Shown: positions 8,301 to 17,119, counted from the first letter of the stretch. The stretch: 64,000 nt of DNA from Robiginitalea sp. SC105 (GCF_014243345.1 NZ_JACLZF010000001.1:2000541-2064540); one strand, 5' to 3'. Translations and numbers: made by a program. Notes: generated by a model not told the origin, from the sequence alone.

Positions 8301-8816
8301 TCAGGCTTCTTCCGATTTTTTGAAGATGAGTCCGCCTACCAGGCCGATAATCAGTCCGAAAACCACGGAGACGATCAGCATGACCGGGTAGCCGAACCAG
8401 AAGAATTTCTTGCCCATCTCAATACTCTGCTCGATTTGCTCCGGCGTCATGTTCTGGGTGGAGCTGGCATCCGCCATCCGCGCCTCCATGATCTTGGTGG
8501 CAAAATCCGGATCCAGGACGTTGGCCATCAGGATGGTATATAGTACCTGGATCAGGGCGGCAATAACGGCAATCCCGGCGCCCAGCTTCAGGGCCTCGCC
8601 GATACTCAGCAGCCCCCCGTTGGCCTTTTTGAAACTGAGGATGCCCCAGAATATGACCGCGACGGAAATCACGATATTGACGACCTGAATCACGGGGCTT
8701 TGGGTGGTGTGGGCATCCACCAGGAAGAGCATCAGGGCAAATGCCACTCCGATCACGCCCAGTATGAGTCCGTAATTCAGGGAATATTTGCCGGTTTTTG
8801 GTTGGTTCTGTTCCAT
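8301..8816 (-). CDS. DUF4199 family membrane protein
   Basis: 171 residues with four predicted membrane helices (about 15-33, 41-60, 72-95 and 138-165) and a short amphipathic stretch between the third and fourth. Pattern and length match DUF4199, a Bacteroidota family of unknown function that in Flavobacteria commonly sits directly before a DPM-like glycosyltransferase, as here. A role in envelope polymer or lipid-linked sugar metabolism is suggested by that neighbour only. No catalytic motif is visible. Confidence 0.8.
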   Translation of the reverse strand: MEQNQPKTGKYSLNYGLILGVIGVAFALMLFLVDAHTTQSPVIQVVNIVISVAVIFWGILSFKKANGGLLSIGEALKLGAGIAVIAALIQVLYTILMANVLDPDFATKIMEARMADASSTQNMTPEQIEQSIEMGKKFFWFGYPVMLIVSVVFGLIIGLVGGLIFKKSEEA

Positions 8817-8913
8817 TTGTCGAATTTTAGTTTTTTGTTGGTTGTTAGTTGCGTTTGCGGCTCAAATGTTACAGGAAAGATAGTGATTCTCTGGAGAAAA
8901 ATCTTTGCGACAC

Positions 8914-8946
8914 TTGGAGGTTTATCATTAAATTTGTTTACATTTG
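8914..8946 (+). promoter_or_regulatory. Promoter of the L31 gene
   Basis: TACATTTG at 8939-8946 is a perfect -7 box, 36 bases before the L31 ATG. The nearest TTG is at 8914-8916, 22 bases upstream, a little farther than the usual 19. Confidence 0.5.
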
Positions 8947-8982
8947 CAGCCTGAAAAATTGAGGATTCAAAACAAGCGTACG

Positions 8983-9258
8983 ATGAGAAAAGATATTCAT
9001 CCTGACAATTACCGGTTGGTGGCATTCAAAGATATGTCGAATGATGACGTATTCATCACCAAATCTACCGCGGAAACCCGGGAAACCCTCGAGGTTGATG
9101 GGGTGGAGTACCCGCTGGTCAAGCTGGAGATCTCCCGTACGTCCCACCCATTCTACACGGGCAAATCCAAACTGATCGATACCGCCGGCCGGATCGACAA
9201 GTTCAAGAACAAATACAAGAAGTTCGACAAGAAGGAAGAGCAGAAGGAAGAAAAATAA
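8983..9258 (+). CDS. rpmE2: 50S ribosomal protein L31, type B
   Basis: 91 residues of the ribosomal large subunit. It begins [19 protein letters not shown] and contains the type B pattern ([21 protein letters not shown]) with no CxxC zinc motif, so it is the zinc-independent paralogue form. The tail is Lys/Glu-rich. I start at the ATG at 8983 because the longer frame from 8944 would begin inside the TACATTTG promoter box. It is a single-gene unit ended by a hairpin with a T run at 9284-9309. Confidence 0.93.
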   Translation: MRKDIHPDNYRLVAFKDMSNDDVFITKSTAETRETLEVDGVEYPLVKLEISRTSHPFYTGKSKLIDTAGRIDKFKNKYKKFDKKEEQKEEK

Positions 9259-9283
9259 CCCGGTACTTTTCTGTCAACATATT

Positions 9284-9309
9284 AACGGCCCTTCAAGGGG
9301 CCGTTTTTT
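9284..9309 (+). terminator. Rho-independent terminator after L31
   Basis: AACGGCCC, a six-base loop, GGGCCGTT, then a run of seven T. It stands 25 bases after the L31 stop. Confidence 0.85.
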
Positions 9310-9354
9310 TATGCCCTTTTCGATCATCCGCCAACAATCGGGGTCCAACCGGAA

Positions 9355-9384
9355 TTTGTCCGTGAACCGCTTTTTGTAGCTTTG
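9355..9384 (+). promoter_or_regulatory. Promoter of the alternative GlmU gene
   Basis: TTTG at 9355-9358, 18 bases, TAGCTTTG at 9377-9384, 15 bases before the ATG at 9400. This is a near-ideal Bacteroidota -33/-7 promoter. Confidence 0.65.
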
Positions 9385-9399
9385 CGGTAAAACGGCTCC

Positions 9400-10575
9400 A
9401 TGCAGTACATCCTTTTTGACGGGGACCGCAGGACGGCCCTCCTGCCTTTCACCTATACCCGCCCGGTGGGCGACATCCGGATAGGGATCCTGACCCTGCG
9501 CGAAAAATGGGAAAAGCACCTGGACGCCCCGGTAAGTTTCAGGACGGAGGAATACCTTTCCGGTAAGTTCCCCATGGAAGCAGGGGGCGACAACCTGCTG
9601 ATCCACGCTTCTGTTTTCCCCGAGGCCCCGCTGGTGGCTGCCCTGAAACAACTCAAATCCGGTGAAGCCCTCTGGAAGGGGGACCTGATCCTGGGCTTCC
9701 GCAGTGCGGATCCGGATGTGGAGGCCGACCGGTCCGGGTTCCGGAACCACGAATACCCGGGCGAGGTCTGGCAGCTGCGCAATACCTGGGATATCTTTTC
9801 CATGAACGGCCGCGCCCTGGAGGCCGATTTCGAGCTGGTGACCCGGGGGCGGACCTCTGCCCCCATATCGGAGACCAACCGGCTGGTAAACCCCGGGCGG
9901 ATTTTCCTGGAAGCCGGGGCAGAGGTGGAGCACAGCATCCTCAATGCAAGCGAGGGACCGATCTACGTAGGGCGGAATGCGCTGATCATGGAGGGCAACC
10001 TGGTCAGGGGAGGTCTGGCCCTTTGTGAGCACGCGGTGGTCAAAATGGGGGCCAAGATTTATGGACCCACAACGGTGGGGCCGTATGGGAAGGTCTGCGG
10101 GGAAATCAACAATTCCGTGATTTTCGGCTATTCCAGCAAGGGACACGACGGATACCTCGGGAATTCCGTCCTTGGGGAGTGGTGCAACATCGGGGCGGAT
10201 TCCAACAATTCCAACCTGAAGAACAACTACGCCAAAGTGCGGCTCTGGAACTACGAGTCCGAGCGTTTCGACCCTACCGGCCTCCAATTCTGCGGCCTGA
10301 TGATGGGTGATCACAGCAAAACGGCCATCAATACCATGTTCAATACGGGGACGGTCATCGGGGTCAACTGCAATATCTACGTGCCCGGTTTCCCGAGGAA
10401 TTTTGTCCCGAGCTTCAGCTGGGGGGGTGCTTCCGGATTTTCCACCTACCAGCCGGGAAAGGCCTTTGAGGCTGCACAGGTCATGATGGCCAGGCGGGGA
10501 GTTGACTTCACGGAGGAGGATGCACGCATCCTGCAACACGTCTTTGAGGAAAGCGCCAGATGGCGAAAACAGTAA
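9400..10575 (+). CDS. Alternative GlmU-type sugar nucleotidyltransferase/acetyltransferase
   Basis: 391 residues. The N-terminal half is a divergent nucleotidyltransferase (MQYILFDGDRRTALLPFTYTRP start) that lacks the classic GxGTRMxxLTP loop. The C-terminal half (about 165-340) is a left-handed beta-helix of hexapeptide repeats (VKMGAKIYGPTTVGPYGKVCGEI region). The layout matches the Bacteroidota alternative GlmU family thought to make UDP-GlcNAc from glucosamine 1-phosphate for peptidoglycan and envelope sugars. The family is often also labelled glucose-1-phosphate thymidylyltransferase. It has its own promoter and is followed 72 bases later by mtaB. Substrates are inferred from the family. 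Confidence 0.82.
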   Translation: MQYILFDGDRRTALLPFTYTRPVGDIRIGILTLREKWEKHLDAPVSFRTEEYLSGKFPMEAGGDNLLIHASVFPEAPLVAALKQLKSGEALWKGDLILGFRSADPDVEADRSGFRNHEYPGEVWQLRNTWDIFSMNGRALEADFELVTRGRTSAPISETNRLVNPGRIFLEAGAEVEHSILNASEGPIYVGRNALIMEGNLVRGGLALCEHAVVKMGAKIYGPTTVGPYGKVCGEINNSVIFGYSSKGHDGYLGNSVLGEWCNIGADSNNSNLKNNYAKVRLWNYESERFDPTGLQFCGLMMGDHSKTAINTMFNTGTVIGVNCNIYVPGFPRNFVPSFSWGGASGFSTYQPGKAFEAAQVMMARRGVDFTEEDARILQHVFEESARWRKQ

Positions 10576-10592
10576 GCCGGCCTGCTGCCCGC

Positions 10593-10622
10593 TTGCCCAA
10601 AGGGCGCAAATCCGTATCTTTG
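10593..10622 (+). promoter_or_regulatory. Promoter of mtaB
   Basis: TTG at 10593-10595, exactly 19 bases, TATCTTTG at 10615-10622, 25 bases before the mtaB ATG. Confidence 0.7.
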
Positions 10623-10647
10623 CCCACCTGAATCCGGAAGCCCGACT

Positions 10648-11976
10648 ATGGATCGTACCGTTGCCTATTACACCCTGGGATGCAAGTTGAATTTTGCCGA
10701 GACCTCGACGATCGCCCGCGACCTGTCACGGCAGGGGTTCGTCAAGACAGCCTTTGAGGAGCCCGCGGACCTGTACGTGATCAACACCTGTTCGGTCACC
10801 GACAATGCGGATAAACGCTGTCGGGGGATCGTTCGGCAGGCCCTGAGGACCAACCCGGAGGCATTTATCGCGGTGGTGGGGTGCTACGCCCAGCTCAAGC
10901 CGGAAGAAATCGCTTCCATCCCCGGAGTTGACCTGGTCCTGGGGGCTTCCGAGAAATTTGAGCTTTCCCGTTACCTGGACGACCTCTCCAAGAACGATAT
11001 GGGGGAGGTGCATTCCTGCGAAATCGGGGAGGCCGATTTCTATGTGGGCAGCTATGCAATCGGCGACCGGACCCGGGCATTTTTGAAGGTTCAGGACGGT
11101 TGCGACTACAAATGTACCTATTGCACCATCCCGCTGGCCCGCGGCATCTCCCGCAGCGATACCCTGGAGAACGTACTGGCGAACGCCAGGGAAATTTCGG
11201 AAAAGGGGATTCGGGAAATCGTACTGACTGGTGTAAACATCGGCGATTACGGCAAAGGAGAATTCGGGGACAAGCGACACAAGCACACTTTCCTCGACCT
11301 GGTCCGGGCCCTGGATGAGGTCCCCGGTATTGAGCGGGTTCGGATCTCATCGATCGAGCCAAACCTGTTGCGGAACGAGACCATTGACTTTGTCTCAGGG
11401 AGCCGGCATTTTGTACCCCATTTCCATATCCCGCTGCAGAGTGGCAGCAATGACATCCTCAAGCAGATGCGCCGCCGCTACCTCCGTGAACTGTACGCGG
11501 ACCGGGTCGGGCGGATCCGGGAGGTAATGCCCCACGCCTGTATCGGGGCGGACGTAATCGTTGGCTTTCCCGGGGAAACCGAAGCCCACTTTATGGAGAC
11601 CTACCGGTTCCTCCATGAACTGGATATCTCCTACCTGCATGTGTTTACCTATTCCGAGCGGGACGATACCGCGGCCGCGGCCATGGAGGGTGCAGTTCCC
11701 GTTGCCGAGCGCCGCAGGCGCAGCAAGATGCTCCGGAGCCTTTCTGCCAAGAAGCGGCGGGCCTTTTACAGGGGGCAGTTGGGTACGGTGCGGACAGTTT
11801 TGTTCGAAAGTGAGAACAAACGGGGCTACATCCACGGCTTTACCGAAAACTACGTGAAAGTGAAGGCCCCCTGGGATCCATCCCTGGCGGGTACCCTGCA
11901 ACGCATCCGCCTGACGGCGATTGACCCGGATGGCCTGGTGCGGATCGAACCTGTTTCCGAAGAAATACAGGCATAA
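10648..11976 (+). CDS. mtaB: tRNA t6A37 methylthiotransferase MtaB
   Basis: 442-residue radical-SAM enzyme that converts t6A to ms2t6A at position 37 of tRNAs reading ANN codons. The N-terminal UPF0004 domain carries its three cluster cysteines in YTLGCKLN, INTCSVT and VVGCYAQ. The radical-SAM motif is CDYKCTYC with Cys152, Cys156 and Cys159. A TRAM-like C-terminal domain is at about 370-435. The YTLGCKLN start and NTCSVTDNAD segment distinguish MtaB from MiaB and RimO. It is a probable single-gene unit with its own promoter. Confidence 0.93.
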   Translation: MDRTVAYYTLGCKLNFAETSTIARDLSRQGFVKTAFEEPADLYVINTCSVTDNADKRCRGIVRQALRTNPEAFIAVVGCYAQLKPEEIASIPGVDLVLGASEKFELSRYLDDLSKNDMGEVHSCEIGEADFYVGSYAIGDRTRAFLKVQDGCDYKCTYCTIPLARGISRSDTLENVLANAREISEKGIREIVLTGVNIGDYGKGEFGDKRHKHTFLDLVRALDEVPGIERVRISSIEPNLLRNETIDFVSGSRHFVPHFHIPLQSGSNDILKQMRRRYLRELYADRVGRIREVMPHACIGADVIVGFPGETEAHFMETYRFLHELDISYLHVFTYSERDDTAAAAMEGAVPVAERRRRSKMLRSLSAKKRRAFYRGQLGTVRTVLFESENKRGYIHGFTENYVKVKAPWDPSLAGTLQRIRLTAIDPDGLVRIEPVSEEIQA

Positions 11977-12000
11977 AAAATCCCGGGTGTGACCGGGATC
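11974..12000 (-). terminator. Terminator for the small GNAT gene
   Basis: On the minus strand: ATCCCGG, short loop, CCGGGAT, then six T. The T run sits across the mtaB stop codon, so the hairpin probably ends the convergent GNAT transcript and may also slow transcription leaving mtaB. Confidence 0.65.
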
Positions 12001-12047
12001 ATATCGAGGGGCACGGCAAACAGGGATGTTTGCCAGGCCGGAAACTG

Positions 12048-12341
12048 TCAGATACGGATGCCAACGGGCAGCATCTCCTTATATTGCCTGTTCTTCCTGA
12101 GAAAGCCTGCTATCTGGGGACTGGTTGGGACTACCCTGAGATTCTGATCCTGGATGTGGTTCAATACCGCCTTGATGAAATCCTCCTTGAAACCCTCCCG
12201 GGTAATATCTTCCGGAATCACCAGTTTGGTCAGGAACACCTTGCGTTCCTGAGAAGAGTACTCAATCTTGGCCAGATGCCCGTTTTCCCGCGTTTCAAAT
12301 TGACGCAGAAAGCTATTGTCCTTAATCGCCAGCTCGCTCAT
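12048..12341 (-). CDS. Small YjdJ-type GNAT acetyltransferase-like protein
   Basis: 97 residues, far below the usual 150 for GNAT enzymes but normal for the compact YjdJ/GCN5-related subfamily. Features seen: N-terminal strand pair (NGHLAKIEYSSQERKVFLTKLVIPE), then helix (REGFKEDFIKAVLNHIQDQ) and the strand VVPTSPQIAGFLRKN, which matches the end of the acetyl-CoA fold of that subfamily. The acceptor is unknown and activity is not established for the family as a whole. It is transcribed convergently with mtaB and divergently from the hydrolase at 12501. Confidence 0.7.
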   Translation of the reverse strand: MSELAIKDNSFLRQFETRENGHLAKIEYSSQERKVFLTKLVIPEDITREGFKEDFIKAVLNHIQDQNLRVVPTSPQIAGFLRKNRQYKEMLPVGIRI

Positions 12342-12372
12342 ATGTTGTGATTTATTTTGGTTTCAGATAAAA

Positions 12373-12401
12373 AAATTACGAACTATGGAAAGTCGTAATT
12401 T
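12373..12401. repeat. 9-base perfect inverted repeat in a divergent intergenic region
   Basis: AAATTACGA at 12373-12381, 11 bases, TCGTAATTT at 12393-12401. On the minus strand the hairpin runs into seven T, so it could be an attenuator for the GNAT gene. As DNA it could be an operator. The rest of 12342-12500 shows no other strong signal. Confidence 0.6.
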
Positions 12402-12500
12402 GGCTTTGAAGGGGCCTGGTTTTTCGATTATGCAAAAATTAACCCCGATAGCGATCAAATTTAGGCAAAATTATGCTAAAAACCTAAGAATAAACCGGTT

Positions 12501-13187
12501 TTGACCAAAGCTCAGAATTCCCCGATCCCCGTATACCTGATGCCTGGTCTGGCCGCCAGCCCCGATATCTTTGAGCATATCAGCCTGTCGGAGGCTCGAT
12601 TCAGGATTCACTATCTGGAATGGTTCCTCCCCGAAGCCGGGATGAGCCTCTTGGACTATGCCCGGAAAATGAGCGAACAGGTGGGAGAGGCGAACCCGGT
12701 GCTGATCGGGGTTTCATTCGGCGGGATGCTCGTCCAGGAGATGACCCGATTCCTTTCCGTCCGGAAAGTGATCATTATCTCCAGCATCAAAAGCAGGAAT
12801 GAGATGCCACGCCGGCTGCTGGTAGCCCGGTACACCAAACTGCACAAGCTCCTGCCCACCTCGCTCGTAAACAATGTGGAGGTGCTGTCCCGGGTTGCCT
12901 TCGGGGAGGCCATCGGGAAACGGCTGAAACTCTATGAGCGCTACCTGGGCATCCGGGACGCCGGTTACCTCGACTGGTCCATTGACAAGATCGTAAACTG
13001 GGACCGCGAAGAGCCAGTTCCGGGCCTGGTGCATATCCACGGGGAGAAGGACGCCGTATTCCCATTCAGCTACATAGGGGATTGCATTGCCATACCGGAG
13101 GGTACCCATACGATGATCCTGCACCGGCATCGCTGGTTTAATGAGCACTTGCCTGCAATTATTTTGCAGGATGGGAGTTCTATTTAA
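12501..13187 (+). CDS. Alpha/beta hydrolase
   Basis: 228 residues. The nucleophile elbow GVSFGGM has its serine near residue 73. The acid is probably the Asp in HGEKDAVFP and the base the His in EGTHTMIL near 209. The N-terminal YLMPGLAASP carries the oxyanion-hole strand. The start is TTG at 12501, because there is no ATG between the upstream in-frame stop and the first conserved strand; the next ATG at 12540 would remove part of it. Substrate unknown. The 3' end overlaps the promoter of the following transglycosylase gene. Confidence 0.8.
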   Translation: MTKAQNSPIPVYLMPGLAASPDIFEHISLSEARFRIHYLEWFLPEAGMSLLDYARKMSEQVGEANPVLIGVSFGGMLVQEMTRFLSVRKVIIISSIKSRNEMPRRLLVARYTKLHKLLPTSLVNNVEVLSRVAFGEAIGKRLKLYERYLGIRDAGYLDWSIDKIVNWDREEPVPGLVHIHGEKDAVFPFSYIGDCIAIPEGTHTMILHRHRWFNEHLPAIILQDGSSI

Positions 13188-13195
13188 TACCTTTG
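13163..13195 (+). promoter_or_regulatory. Promoter of the lytic transglycosylase-cls pair
   Basis: TTTG at 13163-13166, 21 bases, TACCTTTG at 13188-13195, 25 bases before the ATG at 13221. It overlaps the end of the hydrolase gene. Confidence 0.55.
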
Positions 13196-13220
13196 GGCAA
13201 CAAACCTTAATCTTTTTCCT

Positions 13221-14180
13221 ATGCGACTTCTGAAAAACGGCCTGATGCTGATCGGTTTGCTGAGTGTTCTCAGCACCCTGGTTTTTGCGGTACAGCAAAC
13301 AATGGAACCGGAGGAACAGCCCCTTGCGGAGACCCCAATTCAGGACCCGGAGAAGAATGTTTCCCCGGCCTACCGGATATCTGCCATCGATATCCCGGAA
13401 GACCTCAACTTTTCCGGTGAGCCCGTACCCCAGGAAGACCCGGAAATCATGGAACGCGTAGACCGGGAATTTCTGGTCAACACCTACTGGCAATCCAATG
13501 CCCTGCTGCTGATGAAACGGGCGCATAAATACTTCCCCGTGATCGAGCCCATCCTCGCTAAAAACGGCGTCCCGGACGATTTCAAATACCTGGCCGTTGC
13601 GGAAAGCGGGCTGGAGAATGTGGTTTCCCCGGCAGGCGCAACCGGTTTCTGGCAGATCATGAAGGCGACCGGACGGGAGTACGGCCTGGAAATCAACGAC
13701 AACGTGGACGAACGGTACCATCTGGAAAAGGCGACTGAAGTAGCCTGCCGCTACCTCAAGCGCTACAAGGAAAAATACGGCAGCTGGACCATGGCCGCAG
13801 CCGTCTACAATACGGGGACAGGTTCCATCGACAGGTACATGGGCATCCAGAAGGTGGAAAACTATTACGACCTGCTCCTCGGTGCCGAAACGGGCCGCTA
13901 CGTGTTCCGGATCCTGGCCATCAAGGAAATCCTTTCCCACCCGGATAAGTACGGGTTTATCATCGAGAAAGGGGACCTCTACAGCGACGTGCCCACCTTC
14001 TCCGTGGAAGTGGATACGCCTGTTGCAGACTTCGCGGATTTTGCGCGCCAGTACGAGATCAACTATAAAATCCTCAAACGCCACAACCCGTGGCTGCGCG
14101 AGCCGCACCTGAACAATGCCTCCGGCAAGATGTACCAGATCGCCATCCCGCATAAAGGATACTACAAGACGGGTCCCTGA
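13221..14180 (+). CDS. Lytic transglycosylase (SLT/MltD-like)
   Basis: 319 residues. An N-terminal signal or anchor (LMLIGLLSVLSTLVFAV) is followed by a Pro/Glu-rich linker and the SLT domain at about residues 100-230. The catalytic Glu is in YLAVAESGLENVVSP near residue 128, with GATGFWQIM and AAAVYNTGTGS completing the active-site signature. It would cleave peptidoglycan glycan strands to 1,6-anhydro products in the periplasm. No LysM repeat is visible at the C-terminus. Its stop overlaps the cls start (TGATG), so the two envelope genes are coupled. Confidence 0.9.
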   Translation: MRLLKNGLMLIGLLSVLSTLVFAVQQTMEPEEQPLAETPIQDPEKNVSPAYRISAIDIPEDLNFSGEPVPQEDPEIMERVDREFLVNTYWQSNALLLMKRAHKYFPVIEPILAKNGVPDDFKYLAVAESGLENVVSPAGATGFWQIMKATGREYGLEINDNVDERYHLEKATEVACRYLKRYKEKYGSWTMAAAVYNTGTGSIDRYMGIQKVENYYDLLLGAETGRYVFRILAIKEILSHPDKYGFIIEKGDLYSDVPTFSVEVDTPVADFADFARQYEINYKILKRHNPWLREPHLNNASGKMYQIAIPHKGYYKTGP

Positions 14181-15643
14181 TGTCTCAGTACCTGCAGGAC
14201 AATCTCTGGACATTCCTCCTGCTGGTCAATTACCTGCTGGCCATTGTCATTGCGTTCATCATATTGCTGAAGAACGACAATCCGGTAAAGACGCTAACCT
14301 ATATTTTTGCACTGGCTACCCTGCCCTTTGTGGGCCTGCTGGTGTATTACTTCTTTGGCATTGATCACCGCAAGAACAAGATCTTCCAGAAACGCTACCT
14401 CACCGACAATACCAAGTTGCAGAAATGGCGCAGCCGGTTCGGCCTCACCGAAGCCCAGGGGGAGGACCTGGAAAAGCGCTTCGGGCCGGGCATTTTCCGC
14501 GTCTACCAGTTGCTGCAGTACAACCAGCGTTCCGTTCTCACCTTTGAGAACAACGTGGAAATCCTGATCAACGGGGAGGCCAAGTTCCCGCGGCTGCTTG
14601 CGGACCTCGAAAAGGCCACCCACCATATCCATCTGGAATACTTTGTGCTTTACGACGACGCGGCCGGCCTTCCGGTCATCGATGTGCTTTGCCGCAAGGC
14701 ACGGGAAGGGGTCATCGTCCGGGTCATCTACGACGATGTGGGCAGCAAGCTGTCGGCGAGCACCAAGAAGCGGATGAGCGAAAGCGGGGTGCGGCATTTT
14801 CCGTTCATGCCGGTGCTGTTTACGCGTTTCAGCGGGAAATTCAATTACAGGGACCACCGGAAAATCATTGTCATCGACGGGCATACCGGGTATGTGGGCG
14901 GTATCAACATCCGCCGGAAGTACGACAATTCCCTGTCAAATGACCGGTACTGGAGGGATACCCACCTGCGGATCGAAGGCCCGGCCACAGGCTCTTTGCA
15001 GGCGAGTTTCCTGCTCTCCTGGGATTTTGTATCCGAGGATATTACCTCCATTGACCTCGACCTCTTTCCGGAAGCCAAACCCGAGACCCAGGAACCGGTG
15101 GCCGTGCAGATTGCAGCCAGCGGGCCGGATTCGGACTATGCGAACATCATGGAGGCCCTCTTTACCGCCATCAACAACGCCATGGACTACGTGTATATCA
15201 CCACACCCTACATGATACCTAACGGGTCCATCCTGACCGCACTTACCACAGCTGCACGCTCCGGGGTGGACGTGCGGGTCATTATCCCTTACCAGTCGGA
15301 TTCCTGGGCGGCCCAGTATGCCACGGATTCTTATATCGAGACCATGTTGCGTTCCGGCGTGCGCATCTTTCGGTACCGGAAGGGCTTTGTTCACGCCAAG
15401 ACCCTGGTGCTGGACGACCTTTTCTCCAGTATCGGGACAGCCAACCTGGACTACCGCAGCTTCTCCATCAATTTTGAAGTCAATGCGCTGCTGTACAGCC
15501 CCGCCAAGGCCACCGAGATGAAAGCGGTTTTTATGGAAGATTTAAAGGAAACGGAAGAGGTGGAGCTGGAGCGCTGGGAAGAGCGCGGTTTTTCCCGCAA
15601 GTTCCAGGAATCCCTAAACAGGCTCTGGGCTCCCTTGCTCTAG
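14180..15643 (+). CDS. cls: Cardiolipin synthase
   Basis: 487-residue phospholipase D-superfamily membrane enzyme that makes cardiolipin from phosphatidylglycerol. Two N-terminal membrane helices (about 9-30 and 38-58) precede two catalytic HKD motifs: HRKIIVID near residue 226 and HAKTLVLD near 405. Both have their full H-K-D set, and each is followed by the expected GG/GSxN-type strand (GYVGGINI, SSIGTANLDYRS). The length is standard for bacterial Cls. It is coupled to the transglycosylase gene upstream and converges on the TPR gene at 15648. Confidence 0.93.
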   Translation: MSQYLQDNLWTFLLLVNYLLAIVIAFIILLKNDNPVKTLTYIFALATLPFVGLLVYYFFGIDHRKNKIFQKRYLTDNTKLQKWRSRFGLTEAQGEDLEKRFGPGIFRVYQLLQYNQRSVLTFENNVEILINGEAKFPRLLADLEKATHHIHLEYFVLYDDAAGLPVIDVLCRKAREGVIVRVIYDDVGSKLSASTKKRMSESGVRHFPFMPVLFTRFSGKFNYRDHRKIIVIDGHTGYVGGINIRRKYDNSLSNDRYWRDTHLRIEGPATGSLQASFLLSWDFVSEDITSIDLDLFPEAKPETQEPVAVQIAASGPDSDYANIMEALFTAINNAMDYVYITTPYMIPNGSILTALTTAARSGVDVRVIIPYQSDSWAAQYATDSYIETMLRSGVRIFRYRKGFVHAKTLVLDDLFSSIGTANLDYRSFSINFEVNALLYSPAKATEMKAVFMEDLKETEEVELERWEERGFSRKFQESLNRLWAPLL

Positions 15644-15647
15644 GGGA

Positions 15648-16163
15648 TCAGATCTTTTTAAGCTGCTGTTGCATCATCCGGATCTGGTCCGTGAGCATGT
15701 TGTTCTTGTCGAGTTTTTTGGCTTCACCGAGCAGCGTGGTGGCCTCCCGCTTCCGCCTTTTCTGCATGGCAATCCCCGCCAGGCTCAGTTTGGCCATCGC
15801 CACGTCATAATCCATGTTAAGCCCAAGCTTCAGAGCTTTCCGGAAATGCTTCTCGGCCTGGGTCAGGTTTTTCTGGGAATAGATAATGCCGTGGAGGTAT
15901 TCGTAGTACCCCTGTTGTTTGGTGGTGAGGGCGGCCTTGGGGTTGCGTATTTTCCCCAGCCATTTCTCCGTCCCTTCCAGGTCCTGCTTGCGCATGCGCA
16001 GGAAGGCTAGTAGGATGAGTTCGTTCCTGAAGTACAGGAATACGAAGATCAGGGAAAGAAGGATCAGGGCGATCCCGTTGCCAATCTCTCCTTCTACAAA
16101 CTGGTAGCCCGCAAAGCCGATGATCAGTACGGCCAGGACGAGCTTGATGTTTTTATTGAACAT
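15648..16163 (-). CDS. Membrane-anchored TPR-like protein
   Basis: 171 residues. Two N-terminal membrane helices (about 7-24 and 29-46) are followed by a helical region with two TPR-like pairs (EYLHGIIYSQKNLTQAEKHFRKAL, then AMAKLSLAGIAMQKRRKREA). The function is unknown; a small protein-interaction module facing the cytoplasm is likely. Its ATG overlaps the stop of the upstream DUF6263 gene by 11 bases (ATGTTCAATAA), so the two are probably co-translated. Confidence 0.7.
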   Translation of the reverse strand: MFNKNIKLVLAVLIIGFAGYQFVEGEIGNGIALILLSLIFVFLYFRNELILLAFLRMRKQDLEGTEKWLGKIRNPKAALTTKQQGYYEYLHGIIYSQKNLTQAEKHFRKALKLGLNMDYDVAMAKLSLAGIAMQKRRKREATTLLGEAKKLDKNNMLTDQIRMMQQQLKKI

Positions 16164-17052
16164 GTTTATGGTCTATTAGTGTATAGCTGCTTTTTGTCCG
16201 GATCCGGGTCGGGACGGGGTCACCCCCGGCAACGGCCGCCGGCCCGTTTCCAGAGGCCTCGCCTGAGACCACCATTTTTCGGATGAACCCGCTGCCAGCC
16301 TCGGTCTGTACCTGAATGGTCTGCCTGCCGGAAAGGCCTGCCCCGTCAAAGCGGCCGCCGTCCCGCATGCGGATGTCCGCCTCCCCGCTGATTCCTGCGC
16401 TGCCGTCACTGTAGGTGTCCAGGGTCCAGGTATTCAGGGCCTCAACGCCACCGTCCAGACGGTTTTGCCAATGGTCCCCGGTGCGCACCCTGCGGGCCGG
16501 ATAAAAGAAGGTCATCTGTTCAAAACTGGCGGCCAGGGCCTTGGAGCTGTATTCTGCATCCAGGGTATGCTGCATGGCGGAACGCTGCGTTCCGGGCGCC
16601 AGGTGCGTACTGGCCATCATCCGGCTCACAAGGCTGTCGCCTCCCACGACCCGGAGGATTTCTCCCCGCCTGGAGATCTCCATGGAAACCGGGACATCAA
16701 TCAGGCTGTTGAATACACGGGACTGCAGGTCGGAGGTGTCGAGTTCCCTAGCCCGGATATTCAGCAGGACCCCCTGCATGTCGCTCTCAATTTTGAAGAA
16801 CAGGTCCCGGAACCGGAATTCGAGCAGGTAAGAGGTATCCCGGGATTCCCGGACCCGGAATTCCAGCACGGCCGCTATTCGGTTGGTCAACTGATGGAAC
16901 CCTTCCCCGAGCTGCTGGGAAACGATTTGTTCGCCCCGTTGTTCCACCGTAAAGACATCCCCTTCCCGAAGCGTATAGCCCAGGGACTGCTGGGCCTGGA
17001 TGCCGCCGCAAAAGAGCATGGCCGAAAGCGTGAAAACAAGGGGTTTGAGCAT
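16153..17052 (-). CDS. Secreted DUF6263 family protein
   Basis: 299 residues with a signal peptide ([22 protein letters not shown]). The rest is beta-rich with the pattern of DUF6263, a Bacteroidota family of envelope proteins of unknown role ([17 protein letters not shown] near the N-terminus, [13 protein letters not shown] in the middle). I start at the ATG at 17052; the longer frame to 17205 runs over the L34 promoter. It is divergent from the L34 gene. No enzyme motif is seen. Confidence 0.75.
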   Translation of the reverse strand: MLKPLVFTLSAMLFCGGIQAQQSLGYTLREGDVFTVEQRGEQIVSQQLGEGFHQLTNRIAAVLEFRVRESRDTSYLLEFRFRDLFFKIESDMQGVLLNIRARELDTSDLQSRVFNSLIDVPVSMEISRRGEILRVVGGDSLVSRMMASTHLAPGTQRSAMQHTLDAEYSSKALAASFEQMTFFYPARRVRTGDHWQNRLDGGVEALNTWTLDTYSDGSAGISGEADIRMRDGGRFDGAGLSGRQTIQVQTEAGSGFIRKMVVSGEASGNGPAAVAGGDPVPTRIRTKSSYTLIDHKHVQ

Positions 17053-17119
17053 GTCTGTCAGGTACTGGAAAATCTGCTGCAAAAGTAGTAAAAACAATTC
17101 GAAAAAAAATTTATTTGCA

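Noticed and set aside
9274..10539. 421-codon open frame on the minus strand
   Set aside because: Antisense to the alternative GlmU gene and running through the L31 terminator; no motif.
12714..14213. 499-codon open frame on the minus strand
   Set aside because: Spans the antisense of two clear genes (hydrolase and lytic transglycosylase) and their promoter; not a real gene.
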